Shown piece after piece: positions 27,470 through 36,017 of a stretch of DNA of 64,000 nucleotides (its first letter is position 1; the number at the start of each line of letters is the position of its first letter). Source of the DNA: Synechococcus sp. WH 8101 (GTDB lineage: Bacteria; Cyanobacteriota; Cyanobacteriia; PCC-6307; Cyanobiaceae). Made by a program: the position numbers and the translations under genes. The DNA is taken from contig NZ_CP035914.1 of the NCBI RefSeq assembly GCF_004209775.1, forward strand, positions 2,232,001 to 2,296,000. Reading direction: 5' to 3'. A model generated the notes under the pieces. That model ran no database searches. It saw nothing but the letters and a program-made list of their open reading frames with translations, and was not told where the DNA came from.

Positions 27470-28111
27470 ATGGGCGCACACGCTCAGGCTCCCACCCGTG
27501 AAACCACCCTCACCCTGCTGTTGCGGCAGGGTGAGATGAGTGCGGCCGATCTTGCCGAGCAGCTTGGGATTTCGGTGCAGGCGATGCGCCGCCACCTGCG
27601 CAGCCTGGAGGACGACGGCCTGGTGGAGTCGAAACCAATGCCGGTGGGCCCGGGTCGCCCCTCCAACCTCTGGTGCCTCACCAGCCGCGGCCGGCAGCAT
27701 TTCCCCGACGGCAGCGAACACTTCGCCCTCGGTCTGCTCAATTCCATGGCGGCCACCCTCTCGCCGGAAGCCATGGCGTCACTGCTTAGCCAGCAGGCGC
27801 TCGAGAAGGCGAGTCGTTACCGGCAGCGGGTCGGTTCCGGTCCGCTGCAAGACCGCATTGCAGCCCTCGCAGACCTGCGGCGCCAGGAGGGCTACGTCAC
27901 CGAGCTCAGCCACGATCCCGACAGCAAGGGCTGGTTGCTGAGCGAATTCCACTGCTCCGTGCAGCGCATCGCCGAGGAATATCCGGCGGTGTGTGACCAG
28001 GAGCTCCAGCTGATCCGCCACACCTTCCCCGACTGCCGTGTGGAACGGGTGCACTGGCGCCTGGAAAAGGGCCATTCCTGCGGTTTCCGCATCAGTCCGC
28101 ACCATGGCTGA
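27470..28111 (+). CDS. sufR: SufR, Fe-S-sensing transcriptional repressor
   Basis: 213 residues. Winged-helix N-terminus (TRETTLTLLLRQGEMSAADL, then LGISVQAMRRHLRSLEDDGL; DeoR/ArsR-like). C-terminal cysteines in EFHCSVQRIAEEYPAVC, FPDC and GHSCGFRI match the 4Fe-4S ligand region of SufR. SufR represses sufBCDS when clusters are sufficient. In many cyanobacteria it is directly divergent from sufB; here fda lies between. Overlaps the next gene by 8 bases. Confidence 0.93.
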   Translation: MGAHAQAPTRETTLTLLLRQGEMSAADLAEQLGISVQAMRRHLRSLEDDGLVESKPMPVGPGRPSNLWCLTSRGRQHFPDGSEHFALGLLNSMAATLSPEAMASLLSQQALEKASRYRQRVGSGPLQDRIAALADLRRQEGYVTELSHDPDSKGWLLSEFHCSVQRIAEEYPAVCDQELQLIRHTFPDCRVERVHWRLEKGHSCGFRISPHHG

Positions 28112-28478
28112 TGCGCCCGCAGGGTCGAGCAGTCCTCTCGATAGCGACGCGATCGCCCGAATCGATGCCACCCAGCTTCCGATGCGGGAGCGCCATCACC
28201 TGCGGCTGATCGCCCATTGCCTCGCCAGTTTTCAAGACATGGCCGGCGCCACGCCACGGGGGCCGCTGCCCTCGGCGCAGCAACAGCAGACCTGGATCCA
28301 ACGCCAACCGCCCCTGCTGGGTGATCCCGGCTTCGCGCAGCTGCTGCTCAAGCAGTTCGCCAGCGCCGCCCGTCAACTCGAGCAACTGGCGGAGCAGCGT
28401 CAGTGCACACCCCTCGAGCTGACCCTGGAGGATCTGATCGCCGAAGCGCAACGCCTCCACCGGCTGCAATCATCCTGA
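28104..28478 (+). CDS. Hypothetical protein coupled to sufR
   Basis: 124 residues from ATG 28104, overlapping the sufR stop by 8 bases. Predicted mostly helical and soluble, Gln/Leu/Ala-rich, with segments MRERHHLRLIAHCLASFQDM and LEQLAEQRQCTPLELTLEDL. No recognised domain. The overlap suggests co-expression with sufR. The next gene, the phycobilin lyase, begins 29 bases on. Confidence 0.65.
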   Translation: MADAPAGSSSPLDSDAIARIDATQLPMRERHHLRLIAHCLASFQDMAGATPRGPLPSAQQQQTWIQRQPPLLGDPGFAQLLLKQFASAARQLEQLAEQRQCTPLELTLEDLIAEAQRLHRLQSS

Positions 28479-28507
28479 ATGGCCGAGACGCCCGTCCGCG
28501 ACGCTCC

Positions 28508-29128
28508 ATGACCCTCGTCATCCCCGACGCCCTCAGCTTCTTTCAGCGGAGCAGTGGCCGCTGGCGCTCCCAGCGCAGCGTGCATCACCTGCTCCATCGC
28601 CGCGCCGAAGCGGGCGGATCGCTGATCGTGGTGGAAGACCTCAGCGCCGATGATCCCCGCCTTCGCACCATGGCGGCACAACAAGGGCAGGATCCCGACC
28701 GACTGGTGGGTGGCAGCCGGGTGCGCTGGAGCGCCTCGATGGCCTGGGATCAGGAGGGTGAGGCCCACGACGGCGAAAGCGTGATCGGCCTGATCCCCGA
28801 CGGGGTTGATGGACGCTCCGGTGTGTTGCTCAGGGATCTGGGCTACGCGGAGAAAGCCCCGGCCACCTCCCGCTTCTGGATGGACGAGCTGGACGGCCTG
28901 CTGTTGAGCACCGACTACGAAACGATGAGCGTGTGGGAGCGCTTCAGCTTTGCCGGCCCGGATGTGCGCCTGCGTTCGAGCACGGTGGAGGGGCTCTCCA
29001 ACAACGCCTCTTTCTGCCTGGAGCTGCGCGTCAGCGACAGCCACCCGGCCAAGACGCGCGCCGATGAAGCTGCTGGGAGAGAAGCAACGACCACGACGCC
29101 GGCAGCGCTCTCACCCCTGGGCTGGTGA
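28508..29128 (+). CDS. cpcS: Phycobiliprotein chromophore lyase, CpcS/CpeS family
   Basis: 206 residues from ATG 28508. The N-terminus ALSFFQRSSGRWRSQRSVHH followed by AEAGGSLIVVEDL is the CpcS/CpeS lipocalin-fold signature, and RFWMDELDGLLLSTDYETMS is also typical. These lyases attach phycobilins to Cys-82-type sites of phycobiliproteins. Whether it serves phycocyanobilin or phycoerythrobilin cannot be told; CpeS or CpcU are alternatives. cpcG lies 114 bases downstream on the same strand, supporting a phycobilisome role. The Thr/Arg-rich tail may be disordered. Confidence 0.88.
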   Translation: MTLVIPDALSFFQRSSGRWRSQRSVHHLLHRRAEAGGSLIVVEDLSADDPRLRTMAAQQGQDPDRLVGGSRVRWSASMAWDQEGEAHDGESVIGLIPDGVDGRSGVLLRDLGYAEKAPATSRFWMDELDGLLLSTDYETMSVWERFSFAGPDVRLRSSTVEGLSNNASFCLELRVSDSHPAKTRADEAAGREATTTTPAALSPLGW

Positions 29129-29242
29129 GCCCAACCTGTCGCCGCGGCGACGACTATTACGGACTGTGAGTGCTGCGCGCTCCAGCCAGAGCCTCCCGAA
29201 GCCCTACTTCTACGATCGCCAACGACGGTTGCTGTAGCTCGC

Positions 29243-30004
29243 GTGGCCCTTCCCCTTCTGAAGTACGCGCCCACAACGCAGAACTCCCGCGTGGAGGCCT
29301 ATCGCGTGGGTTCGGACGAGGATCCCAAGGCCGCGTCCATGGACAAGGCCATGGACCGGGAAGATCAGAATTTCGTGATCGAGGCCGCCTACCGCCAGAT
29401 CTTCTTCCACGCCTTCAAAGTGGATCGGGATCGGACGCTGGAATCCCAGCTGCGCACCGGGCAGATCACCGTGCGTGACTTCATCCGCTCCCTCTGCCTG
29501 TCGGACACCTTCAACCGCAGCTTCTACAACCTCAACAGCAACTACAAGGTGGCTCGCCACCTGGTGGAGAAGCTTCTCGGCCGCACCACCCATGGCCAGT
29601 CGGAGGAGATCGCCTGGTCAGCCGTGCTAATGACCCGGGGCGTGCGCGGCATGGTCGACGACATCCTCAACAGTGAGGAATACATGGAGGCCTTCGGTTA
29701 CGACACCGTGCCTTATCACCGCAACCGGGTGGTGGGCTCCCGTGAGGTGGGTGAAACCCCCTTCAACATCACCTCGCCCCGTTACGACGCCTACTACCGC
29801 GGCATCCTCGGCTTCCCCCAGATCGTTTACACCGGCACGGCCAAGTCGCTGCCCGCCCGTGCGGCCCAACGCCGCGGCGGTTACCCCGAGGACTACATGT
29901 CCTGGGTGCGCAGCCTCCCCGCCATGCGGACCAGCTCAGCCGCTGCCTCCTCGGCCGGCATCGACTACATGGCCAAGGTTCCTTACCGCAGTGTCGGCCG
30001 CTGA
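29243..30004 (+). CDS. cpcG: Phycobilisome rod-core linker CpcG
   Basis: 253 residues. GTG start at 29243 gives MALPLLKYAPTTQNSRVEAY, the classic CpcG N-terminus. The PBS-linker domain (about 15-195) contains FVIEAAYRQIFFHAFKVDRD, RTGQITVRDFIRSLCLSD, FNRSFYNLNSNYKVARHLV and IAWSAVLMTRGVRGMVDDIL. The C-terminus (GYPEDYMSWVRS...) docks to the core. It attaches phycocyanin rods to the allophycocyanin core on the thylakoid surface. Followed by a strong terminator at 30025. Confidence 0.97.
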   Translation: MALPLLKYAPTTQNSRVEAYRVGSDEDPKAASMDKAMDREDQNFVIEAAYRQIFFHAFKVDRDRTLESQLRTGQITVRDFIRSLCLSDTFNRSFYNLNSNYKVARHLVEKLLGRTTHGQSEEIAWSAVLMTRGVRGMVDDILNSEEYMEAFGYDTVPYHRNRVVGSREVGETPFNITSPRYDAYYRGILGFPQIVYTGTAKSLPARAAQRRGGYPEDYMSWVRSLPAMRTSSAAASSAGIDYMAKVPYRSVGR

Positions 30005-30024
30005 TCAGCGCGAACAGTGCATCT

Positions 30025-30051
30025 GCGGGGGCCGAGGCCCCCGCTTTTTTT
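30025..30051 (+). terminator. Rho-independent terminator after cpcG
   Basis: An 8-bp GC stem GCGGGGGC / GCCCCCGC with loop CGAG, followed by seven T residues, 20 bases after the cpcG stop. Closes the phycobilin lyase/cpcG unit. Confidence 0.92.
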
Positions 30052-30165
30052 GATGTCAGCGCCCCAGGCCAGGTGGTCAGAAGATGCTGACCGCAAGGGA
30101 ATGCGGTGATCGCAATCCTGATCTTTGCCGCAAACTGATCCCAAAGAAACCTGGAGATTCTCTCC

Positions 30166-31236
30166 GTGACGCAAGCTCTCTCCTCCCTCGCCCGACTAAC
30201 GCTGCGTCAACTGCGCCAGATGGCGAGCGATCTCGGGGTGACCCTCTACAGCCGCAAGAGCAAGGAAGACCTGGTGTCGGCCATTGCCGAAAAGCAGGAG
30301 CGTCGCGGCGGTGACCTCAAAGCGATCGAAGCCGAACTGCACGCTCCCTCCAAGCCGGAGTCGAACACCCGGGTGGTGTTCCTGCCCCGGGATCCCCAGT
30401 GGGCCTATGTGTTCTGGGAGATTTCCGACACCGACCGCCGACGCGCCCAGAGCGACGGTGCCGCCCATTTGAGCCTACGCCTCGCCGATGTGACGGGCAT
30501 TCAGGACGGCAGCGCCCATCCCCACACTCTGCAGGAAGTGCCGGTCGACAGCCACAGCACCGAGTGGTACCTGCCAGTTCCTCTCTGCGATCGCGATTAC
30601 CGCGTCGAGCTTGGCTACCGCCAGGGCAGCAGCTGGATCTCCCTCGCCTTCTCCTCGGTGGCCCGGGTGCCCGCTCTGCACCCCAGCGATCAGATTCTTG
30701 ATCAGTTCGTGCCCTTCAGCCTCGATGCCACCCCGGTGGCCGAGCCGTTGCCGGTGGCACCGATCGAGCCGAGCGACAGCGGCCTGCACGAGCGTCTCTA
30801 CCAGAGCGCCACAACCCACTTCCGCAGCCGTCGCGTCGGTTCCGAGGTGCTGCACGAGCGCGACCGCAACGAAGCCGATCAGTACGGACTCAACGCATCC
30901 GGCGCCGGCCTGTGGGCCAGCGGCCGCAACGAATCCGGTCTGGGAGGCGTCGCCCCGCGTCAGCGTGCCTTCTGGCTCGTGGCCGATGCGGAACTAATTG
31001 TTTATGGCGCCACCGATCCCTCGGCCCGTCTGACCATCGGCGGTGAAGACGTGCCGCTGTCCAGCGACGGCACCTTCCGCATCCAGGTGCCCTTCCGTGA
31101 TGGCGAGCAGGTGTATGCGATCGAAGCCACCGCGGCCGATGGTGAGCAGAAGCGCAACATCACCCTCAACTTTGAGCGCGTCACCCCGGAAGACAACAGC
31201 AACCCCGCCAGCGAAGCCAAAGCCGAGTGGTTCTGA
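30166..31236 (+). CDS. DUF4912 domain protein with Rho-N/SAP-like head
   Basis: 356 residues from GTG 30166. Residues about 10-45 (LTLRQLRQMASDLGVTLYSR, then SKEDLVSAI) look like the Rho N-terminal/SAP helix pair, a possible nucleic-acid-binding element. About 65-170 matches DUF4912 (VVFLPRDPQWAYVFWEIS, YLPVPLCDRDYRVELGY). A disordered linker follows, then a second beta-rich segment (ELIVYGATDPSARLTIGGED). Function unknown. Stands alone behind the cpcG terminator. Confidence 0.82.
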   Translation: MTQALSSLARLTLRQLRQMASDLGVTLYSRKSKEDLVSAIAEKQERRGGDLKAIEAELHAPSKPESNTRVVFLPRDPQWAYVFWEISDTDRRRAQSDGAAHLSLRLADVTGIQDGSAHPHTLQEVPVDSHSTEWYLPVPLCDRDYRVELGYRQGSSWISLAFSSVARVPALHPSDQILDQFVPFSLDATPVAEPLPVAPIEPSDSGLHERLYQSATTHFRSRRVGSEVLHERDRNEADQYGLNASGAGLWASGRNESGLGGVAPRQRAFWLVADAELIVYGATDPSARLTIGGEDVPLSSDGTFRIQVPFRDGEQVYAIEATAADGEQKRNITLNFERVTPEDNSNPASEAKAEWF

Positions 31237-31246
31237 CGCGGTGGGC

Positions 31247-31432
31247 ATGAACTCCACCACAGCCCTGCGCTGGTTCGTGGCCATCACCCCCCTGGCGGGG
31301 GCGATGGCTTTCCCCATCGTGGTGCCACTCACCATGGCCCGGGTCGGCATCGGCGCAGGTGTGGCCGTGGCGCTGGTGCTGAGCAGCCTCTGGTTCGTGG
31401 CGATGTTGCGCACCGCTGAGATGCCCCACTGA
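31247..31432 (+). CDS. Small two-span membrane protein
   Basis: 61 residues from ATG 31247: MNSTTALRWFVAITPLAGAM, then VVPLTMARVGIGAGVAVALV and SSLWFVAMLRTAEMPH. Two hydrophobic helices, no family recognised. 10 bases after the DUF4912 stop, so probably co-transcribed. Confidence 0.62.
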   Translation: MNSTTALRWFVAITPLAGAMAFPIVVPLTMARVGIGAGVAVALVLSSLWFVAMLRTAEMPH

Positions 31433-31497
31433 GCTTCACTCCAGCCAAGGAGCACCGGCAGTCAGGGGAATCCTTCCTGTAGCGCGCGCTGGCTTGC

Positions 31498-32916
31498 ATG
31501 GGATGGCTGAATAGGAAGCTGATGGGAGGCCTCAGCGCGGTGGGCTTGGCCCTGCTCACAGCCAGCTGCAGTCAGCCGGGGCAGCTGCTGGGCCATGCAC
31601 TGCCGGAACCACCGCTTCCGCCCGGGATCAACGTGGCCTTTAACCATCGCGATGGCGCCCGCTACCGCAGCCCGCTCACGGGCCAATGGCGCAACGGAGA
31701 CAACCTGGAGCAGCTGGTAATCGAGGCGGTGGAGACCGCCCGCTCGGAGATCCTGATGGCGGTGCAGGAGCTGGCGCTGCCTGAGATTGCCAGCGCCCTG
31801 GTGCGAGCCCAAAAGCGGGGCGTGCGGGTGCAGGTGATTCTGGAAAACACCTACAGCACCCCCTGGAGCGACCTGCATCGAGCGGATCTGGCACCCCATG
31901 GCCGGCATCGACTGGCGCAGCTCGAAGCGCTGGCCGATCGCAACCACGACGGTGTGCTCAGCGCCGAAGAACGCCACAACGGCGATGCGGTGGCGATCCT
32001 GACGCGGGCCGGTGTGCCCCTGATCGATGACACCGAAGATGGCAGCAAGGGCAGCGGCCTGATGCACCACAAATTTGTGGTGATCGACCGGCGCCTGGTG
32101 GTGACCGGCAGCGCCAACTTCACCAGCTCGGGGATGCATGGCGATGCGGGTGCCGCCAGCACGCGCGGCAACGTGAACCATCTGCTGCAGATCGCAAGCC
32201 CGGAACTGGCGGCGGTGTTTGCGGCGGAGTTCGCTCGGATGTGGGGTGATGGCCCCGGCGGTCGTCAGGACAGCCGCTTCGGGCGCGGCAAAGACAGCGG
32301 CGGTGTAGAGACGGTGCCAGTGGGCGACACCCGGATTGAGGTGCTCTTCGCCCCCCACGCCAAAGCCAATCCCCACCACGGCCTGCGGCTGATCGGAGAG
32401 CAACTGGCGGCAGCGCAACGGAGCATTGCCATGGCCCTGTTTGTGTTTTCAGCTCAGGAGTTGGCGGATGTGCTGCAGGAGCGGGTGCGGGATGGGGTGG
32501 AGGTGCGCCTGTTGGCGGATCCAGGCTTCGCCAGCCGCTCCTTTTCGGAGGTGCTCGACCTACTCGGCGTGGCCTTACCGGATCGCTTCTGCAAGCTGGA
32601 GGCCGGCAACCAACCGTTCGAAACGCCACTGCAGGAAGTCGGCACTCCCCGACTGGCCCGCGGCGACAAACTGCACCACAAGCTCGCCGTGATCGATGGC
32701 ACAACCGTGATCACAGGCAGCTTCAATTGGAGCCCCTCAGCGGCCCATCAGAACGATGAAACCCTGATGGTGATCCACTCACCCCAACTGGCCGCGCATT
32801 TCAGCCGAGAGATCGATCGCATGTGGCGGGGCGCCGAGCTGGGCATCACGGCTCGGATGCGCCGCAAGCTGGAACGGCAACAAGTGCGATGCGGCAGCAG
32901 CGAGCAGCGGCAGTGA
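31498..32916 (+). CDS. Phospholipase D-like lipoprotein with EF-hand insert
   Basis: 472 residues. Lipobox LTASC after a charged n-region, so an exported lipoprotein. Two HKD motifs: HHKFVVIDRR (about 190) and HHKLAVIDGT (about 393), each followed by a GSANF/GSFNW step, so both catalytic halves are intact. Between the start of the first PLD half and HKD-1 lies ADRNHDGVLSAEE (about 146-158), a canonical EF-hand calcium loop (D-x-N-x-D-G). Likely a phosphodiesterase/nuclease/phospholipase outside the cytoplasm; substrate unknown. Confidence 0.88.
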   Translation: MGWLNRKLMGGLSAVGLALLTASCSQPGQLLGHALPEPPLPPGINVAFNHRDGARYRSPLTGQWRNGDNLEQLVIEAVETARSEILMAVQELALPEIASALVRAQKRGVRVQVILENTYSTPWSDLHRADLAPHGRHRLAQLEALADRNHDGVLSAEERHNGDAVAILTRAGVPLIDDTEDGSKGSGLMHHKFVVIDRRLVVTGSANFTSSGMHGDAGAASTRGNVNHLLQIASPELAAVFAAEFARMWGDGPGGRQDSRFGRGKDSGGVETVPVGDTRIEVLFAPHAKANPHHGLRLIGEQLAAAQRSIAMALFVFSAQELADVLQERVRDGVEVRLLADPGFASRSFSEVLDLLGVALPDRFCKLEAGNQPFETPLQEVGTPRLARGDKLHHKLAVIDGTTVITGSFNWSPSAAHQNDETLMVIHSPQLAAHFSREIDRMWRGAELGITARMRRKLERQQVRCGSSEQRQ

Positions 32917-32953
32917 GGGTGGTGACCCTGCGATGACCCGCCTCGGCAGCGGA

Positions 32954-33691
32954 TCACTCGGCCAACAACTCTCTCAGTCGCCGGTAGGCGGTGGCACCAA
33001 TGGCCAGGGTTTGCTCGAAGCTATGAAAGTGGAGCAGATGCAGCGAGCGCGACACCCGCTCAAAGGATTTCAAACGGCGGAATTGAATGATCGTGGAGCG
33101 ATCCAAGCGTTGGAATCTGTCGGCTGGCAACAGGGCTTCCCATTCGCGGATGGGTCGCCTCAACACGATGGGATCGCGATCCTGAAGCTGGAGATGGGTC
33201 TGCACACGCATGCCCGCCACCCAGAGCACCTCATCAAAAGGCACAAAGTCCTTCCCTTCCGAGAATGTAGACTCCAGCCAGAATCCGCTATCGACAGGGG
33301 TATTTGGCGTGAGTGCTGGCGGCGCCTGCAAACGCTCGAGGCAACGCGCCAAGCGTTCTGGGCGGATCGGCTTCAAAAGGTAATCACGCACGCCGGCATC
33401 AAAAGCGGAAACGGCAAAATCGCTGTAAGCGGTGGTGATCACCACGGCGCAGCTGGCCGGCAGTAATGGAAGTAAGGCTGAACCGTGGTCGGAACCCAGC
33501 TGCAGATCGAGGAACACCAGATCAGGCCGGTGAGAGTGAACGGCCTGGATAGCCCGGTCCAACGAACGCGCCCTGGCCTGCACCTTCACCTTCACCTTCA
33601 CCGTCTGCGAAGGCATAGCGCGAAGCATCGCCTCAAGATGCTCCAGAGCAGAGGGTTCATCATCAACCAAAAGAGCGTGGAGTGGTTGCAC
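32954..33691 (-). CDS. LytR/AlgR-type response regulator (REC-LytTR)
   Basis: 245 residues. The receiver domain has DD at 10-11, phosphoacceptor D62 in LVFLDLQLG, and K107 in DYLLKPI. The LytTR DNA-binding domain occupies about 145-242 (WVAGMRVQTHLQLQDRD..., RLDRSTIIQFRRL). It should regulate genes via imperfect direct repeats. The stretch VKVKVKV (31-37) comes from a 6-base tandem repeat. The kinase gene upstream overlaps its start by 29 bases, so they form a pair. Confidence 0.92.
   Translation of the reverse strand: MQPLHALLVDDEPSALEHLEAMLRAMPSQTVKVKVKVQARARSLDRAIQAVHSHRPDLVFLDLQLGSDHGSALLPLLPASCAVVITTAYSDFAVSAFDAGVRDYLLKPIRPERLARCLERLQAPPALTPNTPVDSGFWLESTFSEGKDFVPFDEVLWVAGMRVQTHLQLQDRDPIVLRRPIREWEALLPADRFQRLDRSTIIQFRRLKSFERVSRSLHLLHFHSFEQTLAIGATAYRRLRELLAE
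33581..33602. repeat. Hexanucleotide tandem repeat inside the response regulator
   Basis: CACCTT repeated about 3.7 times, encoding Val-Lys repeats near the start of the receiver domain. Slippage by one unit would keep the frame and add or remove two residues. Confidence 0.85.
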
Positions 33692-34742
33692 CGCCTTGAA
33701 TGGGAAGTGAAAGCGTCACCGTGACGAGGCCATTCTCGCTGGAAGCCGTGAGTTGTGCGGCATCGCCGTAGTGCAGCTGCAGCTGACGACGGATGAACTC
33801 CAATCCATACCCACCACAACCAGAGCCCTGCCAGGAGCCACTGTTCCTCACTTGCAACAACATCTGATCACCCTGCCGACGACACGCCACAGACACCTGC
33901 AAGGCCTGATCATCGACAGAACTGCCATATTTGAACGCGTTCTCCACCAAGGGTTGGAGCAAATATCGCGGTAGCTGGATGGACAGCAGCTCAGCATCCA
34001 CGTCCTGCCGATACGACAGAGCATCACCAAAACGCAGATCTTGCACAGTGAGATAACTCTCCATGGCATGCAACTGACGATGCAAAGGCTCAAGGGCGTC
34101 GCCTCGCTCGGTGGCATAACGGAGATAATCAGCCAGCCCCGTTGCTGCATCTAACACCCGATTGGGATCGTGCCGACAAGCAACGATGGCATTCAAACCA
34201 TTCATCAGAAAATGCGGCTGAAACGCCTCATTTAGCGACCGCAACTGCATTCTCAAAGCACTCCGCTCCTGCTCAAAACGAAGGAGCTCGCTACGCCTTA
34301 AATCTCGAATCGCAAGCAGAAACGAATAGACATTCGCCCACATCAGCAGACGCATTGCCATCGAAAGGAGATAAAAGAAAAACCCATGCCAGAAATATGG
34401 TCGCACCGTCGAATCAGCAGCCCATAAAACGCACTGAAGAGCGAGAGAAAAAATAATTGCAAACACGGCGCACAAGCCCAGCACGACGATGAAGCGTCGC
34501 CACGCCTTCAAACCGGGTCGCGCCTCAACCCTGCCGTGCACCCAACTACAAAACAAAATGCCACAGATCAACCGGGCTGCAACAAACCAGGCTGGGGGAA
34601 CAATGCCAGGGCGGACTGATTGCAAAAAGGCAGTGAATGCCACCAAAGTGACAAGCCAAAACGCCAGATTGAACCCAAGGAACCAGTAGCGCTGCAACCG
34701 TTGAGCCAAGCCTTTCAGAGCAGTCGATGAGGGGGCAAGCAT
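33663..34742 (-). CDS. LytS/YehU-type sensor histidine kinase
   Basis: 359 residues. Four predicted membrane segments (about 22-42, 51-68, 84-107, 119-145), a short coiled linker, then the His_kinase block with phospho-His H177 in FQPHFLMNGLNAIV, N-box LVENAFKYGSS (N268) and G-box GGYGLEFIRRQL (about 315). No extracytoplasmic sensor domain is evident, so sensing is probably within the membrane. Overlaps the response regulator by 29 bases. Base composition falls toward its 5' end, approaching the AT-richer block at 34.8 kb. LytS/LytTR pairs are uncommon in marine picocyanobacteria from general knowledge. Confidence 0.9.
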   Translation of the reverse strand: MLAPSSTALKGLAQRLQRYWFLGFNLAFWLVTLVAFTAFLQSVRPGIVPPAWFVAARLICGILFCSWVHGRVEARPGLKAWRRFIVVLGLCAVFAIIFSLALQCVLWAADSTVRPYFWHGFFFYLLSMAMRLLMWANVYSFLLAIRDLRRSELLRFEQERSALRMQLRSLNEAFQPHFLMNGLNAIVACRHDPNRVLDAATGLADYLRYATERGDALEPLHRQLHAMESYLTVQDLRFGDALSYRQDVDAELLSIQLPRYLLQPLVENAFKYGSSVDDQALQVSVACRRQGDQMLLQVRNSGSWQGSGCGGYGLEFIRRQLQLHYGDAAQLTASSENGLVTVTLSLPIQGGATTPRSFG

Positions 34743-34856
34743 GGAACAAGATCACCCGGGCGAACCATGGGCACTCAAGCACAACCAGCTGCCTAATTAA
34801 AAAAGCAAGAGTCCAGCGGATCGACCATTTGACGATCAGGACGGATTCGGAACAAC

Positions 34857-36017
34857 ATGGAGCCGACTTGGAACACAAGAACCCCAAAAAGAATTAAAAA
34901 TCAGGATAATAGATTAATTGCATTAACCCAAGCCTCTCAAGTGAGCAACGTCATTCAATTAGTCGACAATGATGATAATTCAATCGTTAATACTGGCGAG
35001 CACACTGCCGTCAATGGCAGCCTATTTTTCAGCGGAGCAAACAGCGAAAATCCGAACGATACAGAACTCTGGAAATCAGATGGCACACCGGAGGGCACTG
35101 TCCGAGTTAAGGATATTAATCCAGGGAGTAATGCATCGAATCCGTCTCATTTAACAGCCATTGGCTCAACTGTTTACTTTGCTGCGAATGATGGCAATGG
35201 CAACAAGCTCTGGAAGTCAGATGGCACAGATAGCGGCACTGTTGTCGCTGAAGACGATAACTCGAGAACTTTCGCGGATCCAAAGGGATTTGCAGTAATT
35301 GATTCAACTCTCTACTTCACAACTTATGACGAAGATAATCTAGGCGAACTTTGGAAAACCGACGGCAGCAGCAGCGGTACAGCACTGATTAAAGCAGGAA
35401 TAGCAGGTTCACCAAATAGTCCTAGGCCCACGAACGAGCTTAAAGCGGTTGGATCAGAGCTCTATTTTGCGAACTATACCGACGAGTTGGGATTAGAACT
35501 TTGGAAGCATGATAGCGAATCTGGAAATACGGGAATTGTCAAAGACATTGCACCAGGTGAATCATATGGAATAAAGAATGGATCTTATCCTGGTCGGTTT
35601 ACGGCCAACGGTTCAACGCTTTATTTTGTCGCCGAAAATAGCACCTATGCCGGTGAACTCTGGAAATCAGATGGCACCGAAGCCGGAACAATACTTGTCA
35701 AAGATATCAGACCAGGCTCAGCACACTCGAACATGTCGAACCTAACATCAATTGGCTCGGATATTTACTTTACGGCTGATGATGGACTGAAGGGCACCGA
35801 ACTCTGGAAATCAGATGGCACCGAAGCTGGAACAATACTTGTTAAAGACATCAGGCCGGGATCCCTTTCTTCAAGCCCTAACAGCCTGGCCGCTTTTGGG
35901 TCAACTCTTTACTTTAGAGCCAATGATGGTTCAAACGGCTTCGAACTCTGGACATCCGATGGCACACCGAAAGACACGAACCTCCTCAAATATATCAGGC
36001 TGGGATCTTCAAGCTAA
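34857..36017 (+). pseudogene. ELWxxDGT-repeat protein, 5' fragment cut by a nonsense codon
   Basis: 386 codons. Seven degenerate copies of the ELWxxDGT repeat (NDTELWKSDGT, NKLWKSDGT, GELWKTDGS, LELWKHDSE, GELWKSDGT, TELWKSDGT, FELWTSDGT), each with the companion pattern KDIxPG...GSxLYFxA; the best pair has a 144-bp (48-residue) period. The family is secreted, beta-propeller-like and often part of large surface proteins. No signal peptide, which suits type I secretion. TAA at 36015-36017 interrupts a repeat: the same frame goes straight on with TPSSFTIAESTLFFRAS and an eighth repeat. An ancestral TCA-to-TAA change explains it. AT-richer than neighbours. ATG at 34857. Confidence 0.78.

Noticed and set aside
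36015-36017. Programmed readthrough or recoding at the internal TAA
   Set aside because: No recoding signal or hairpin seen after the codon, and TAA is the least leaky stop; simple mutation is the better explanation.
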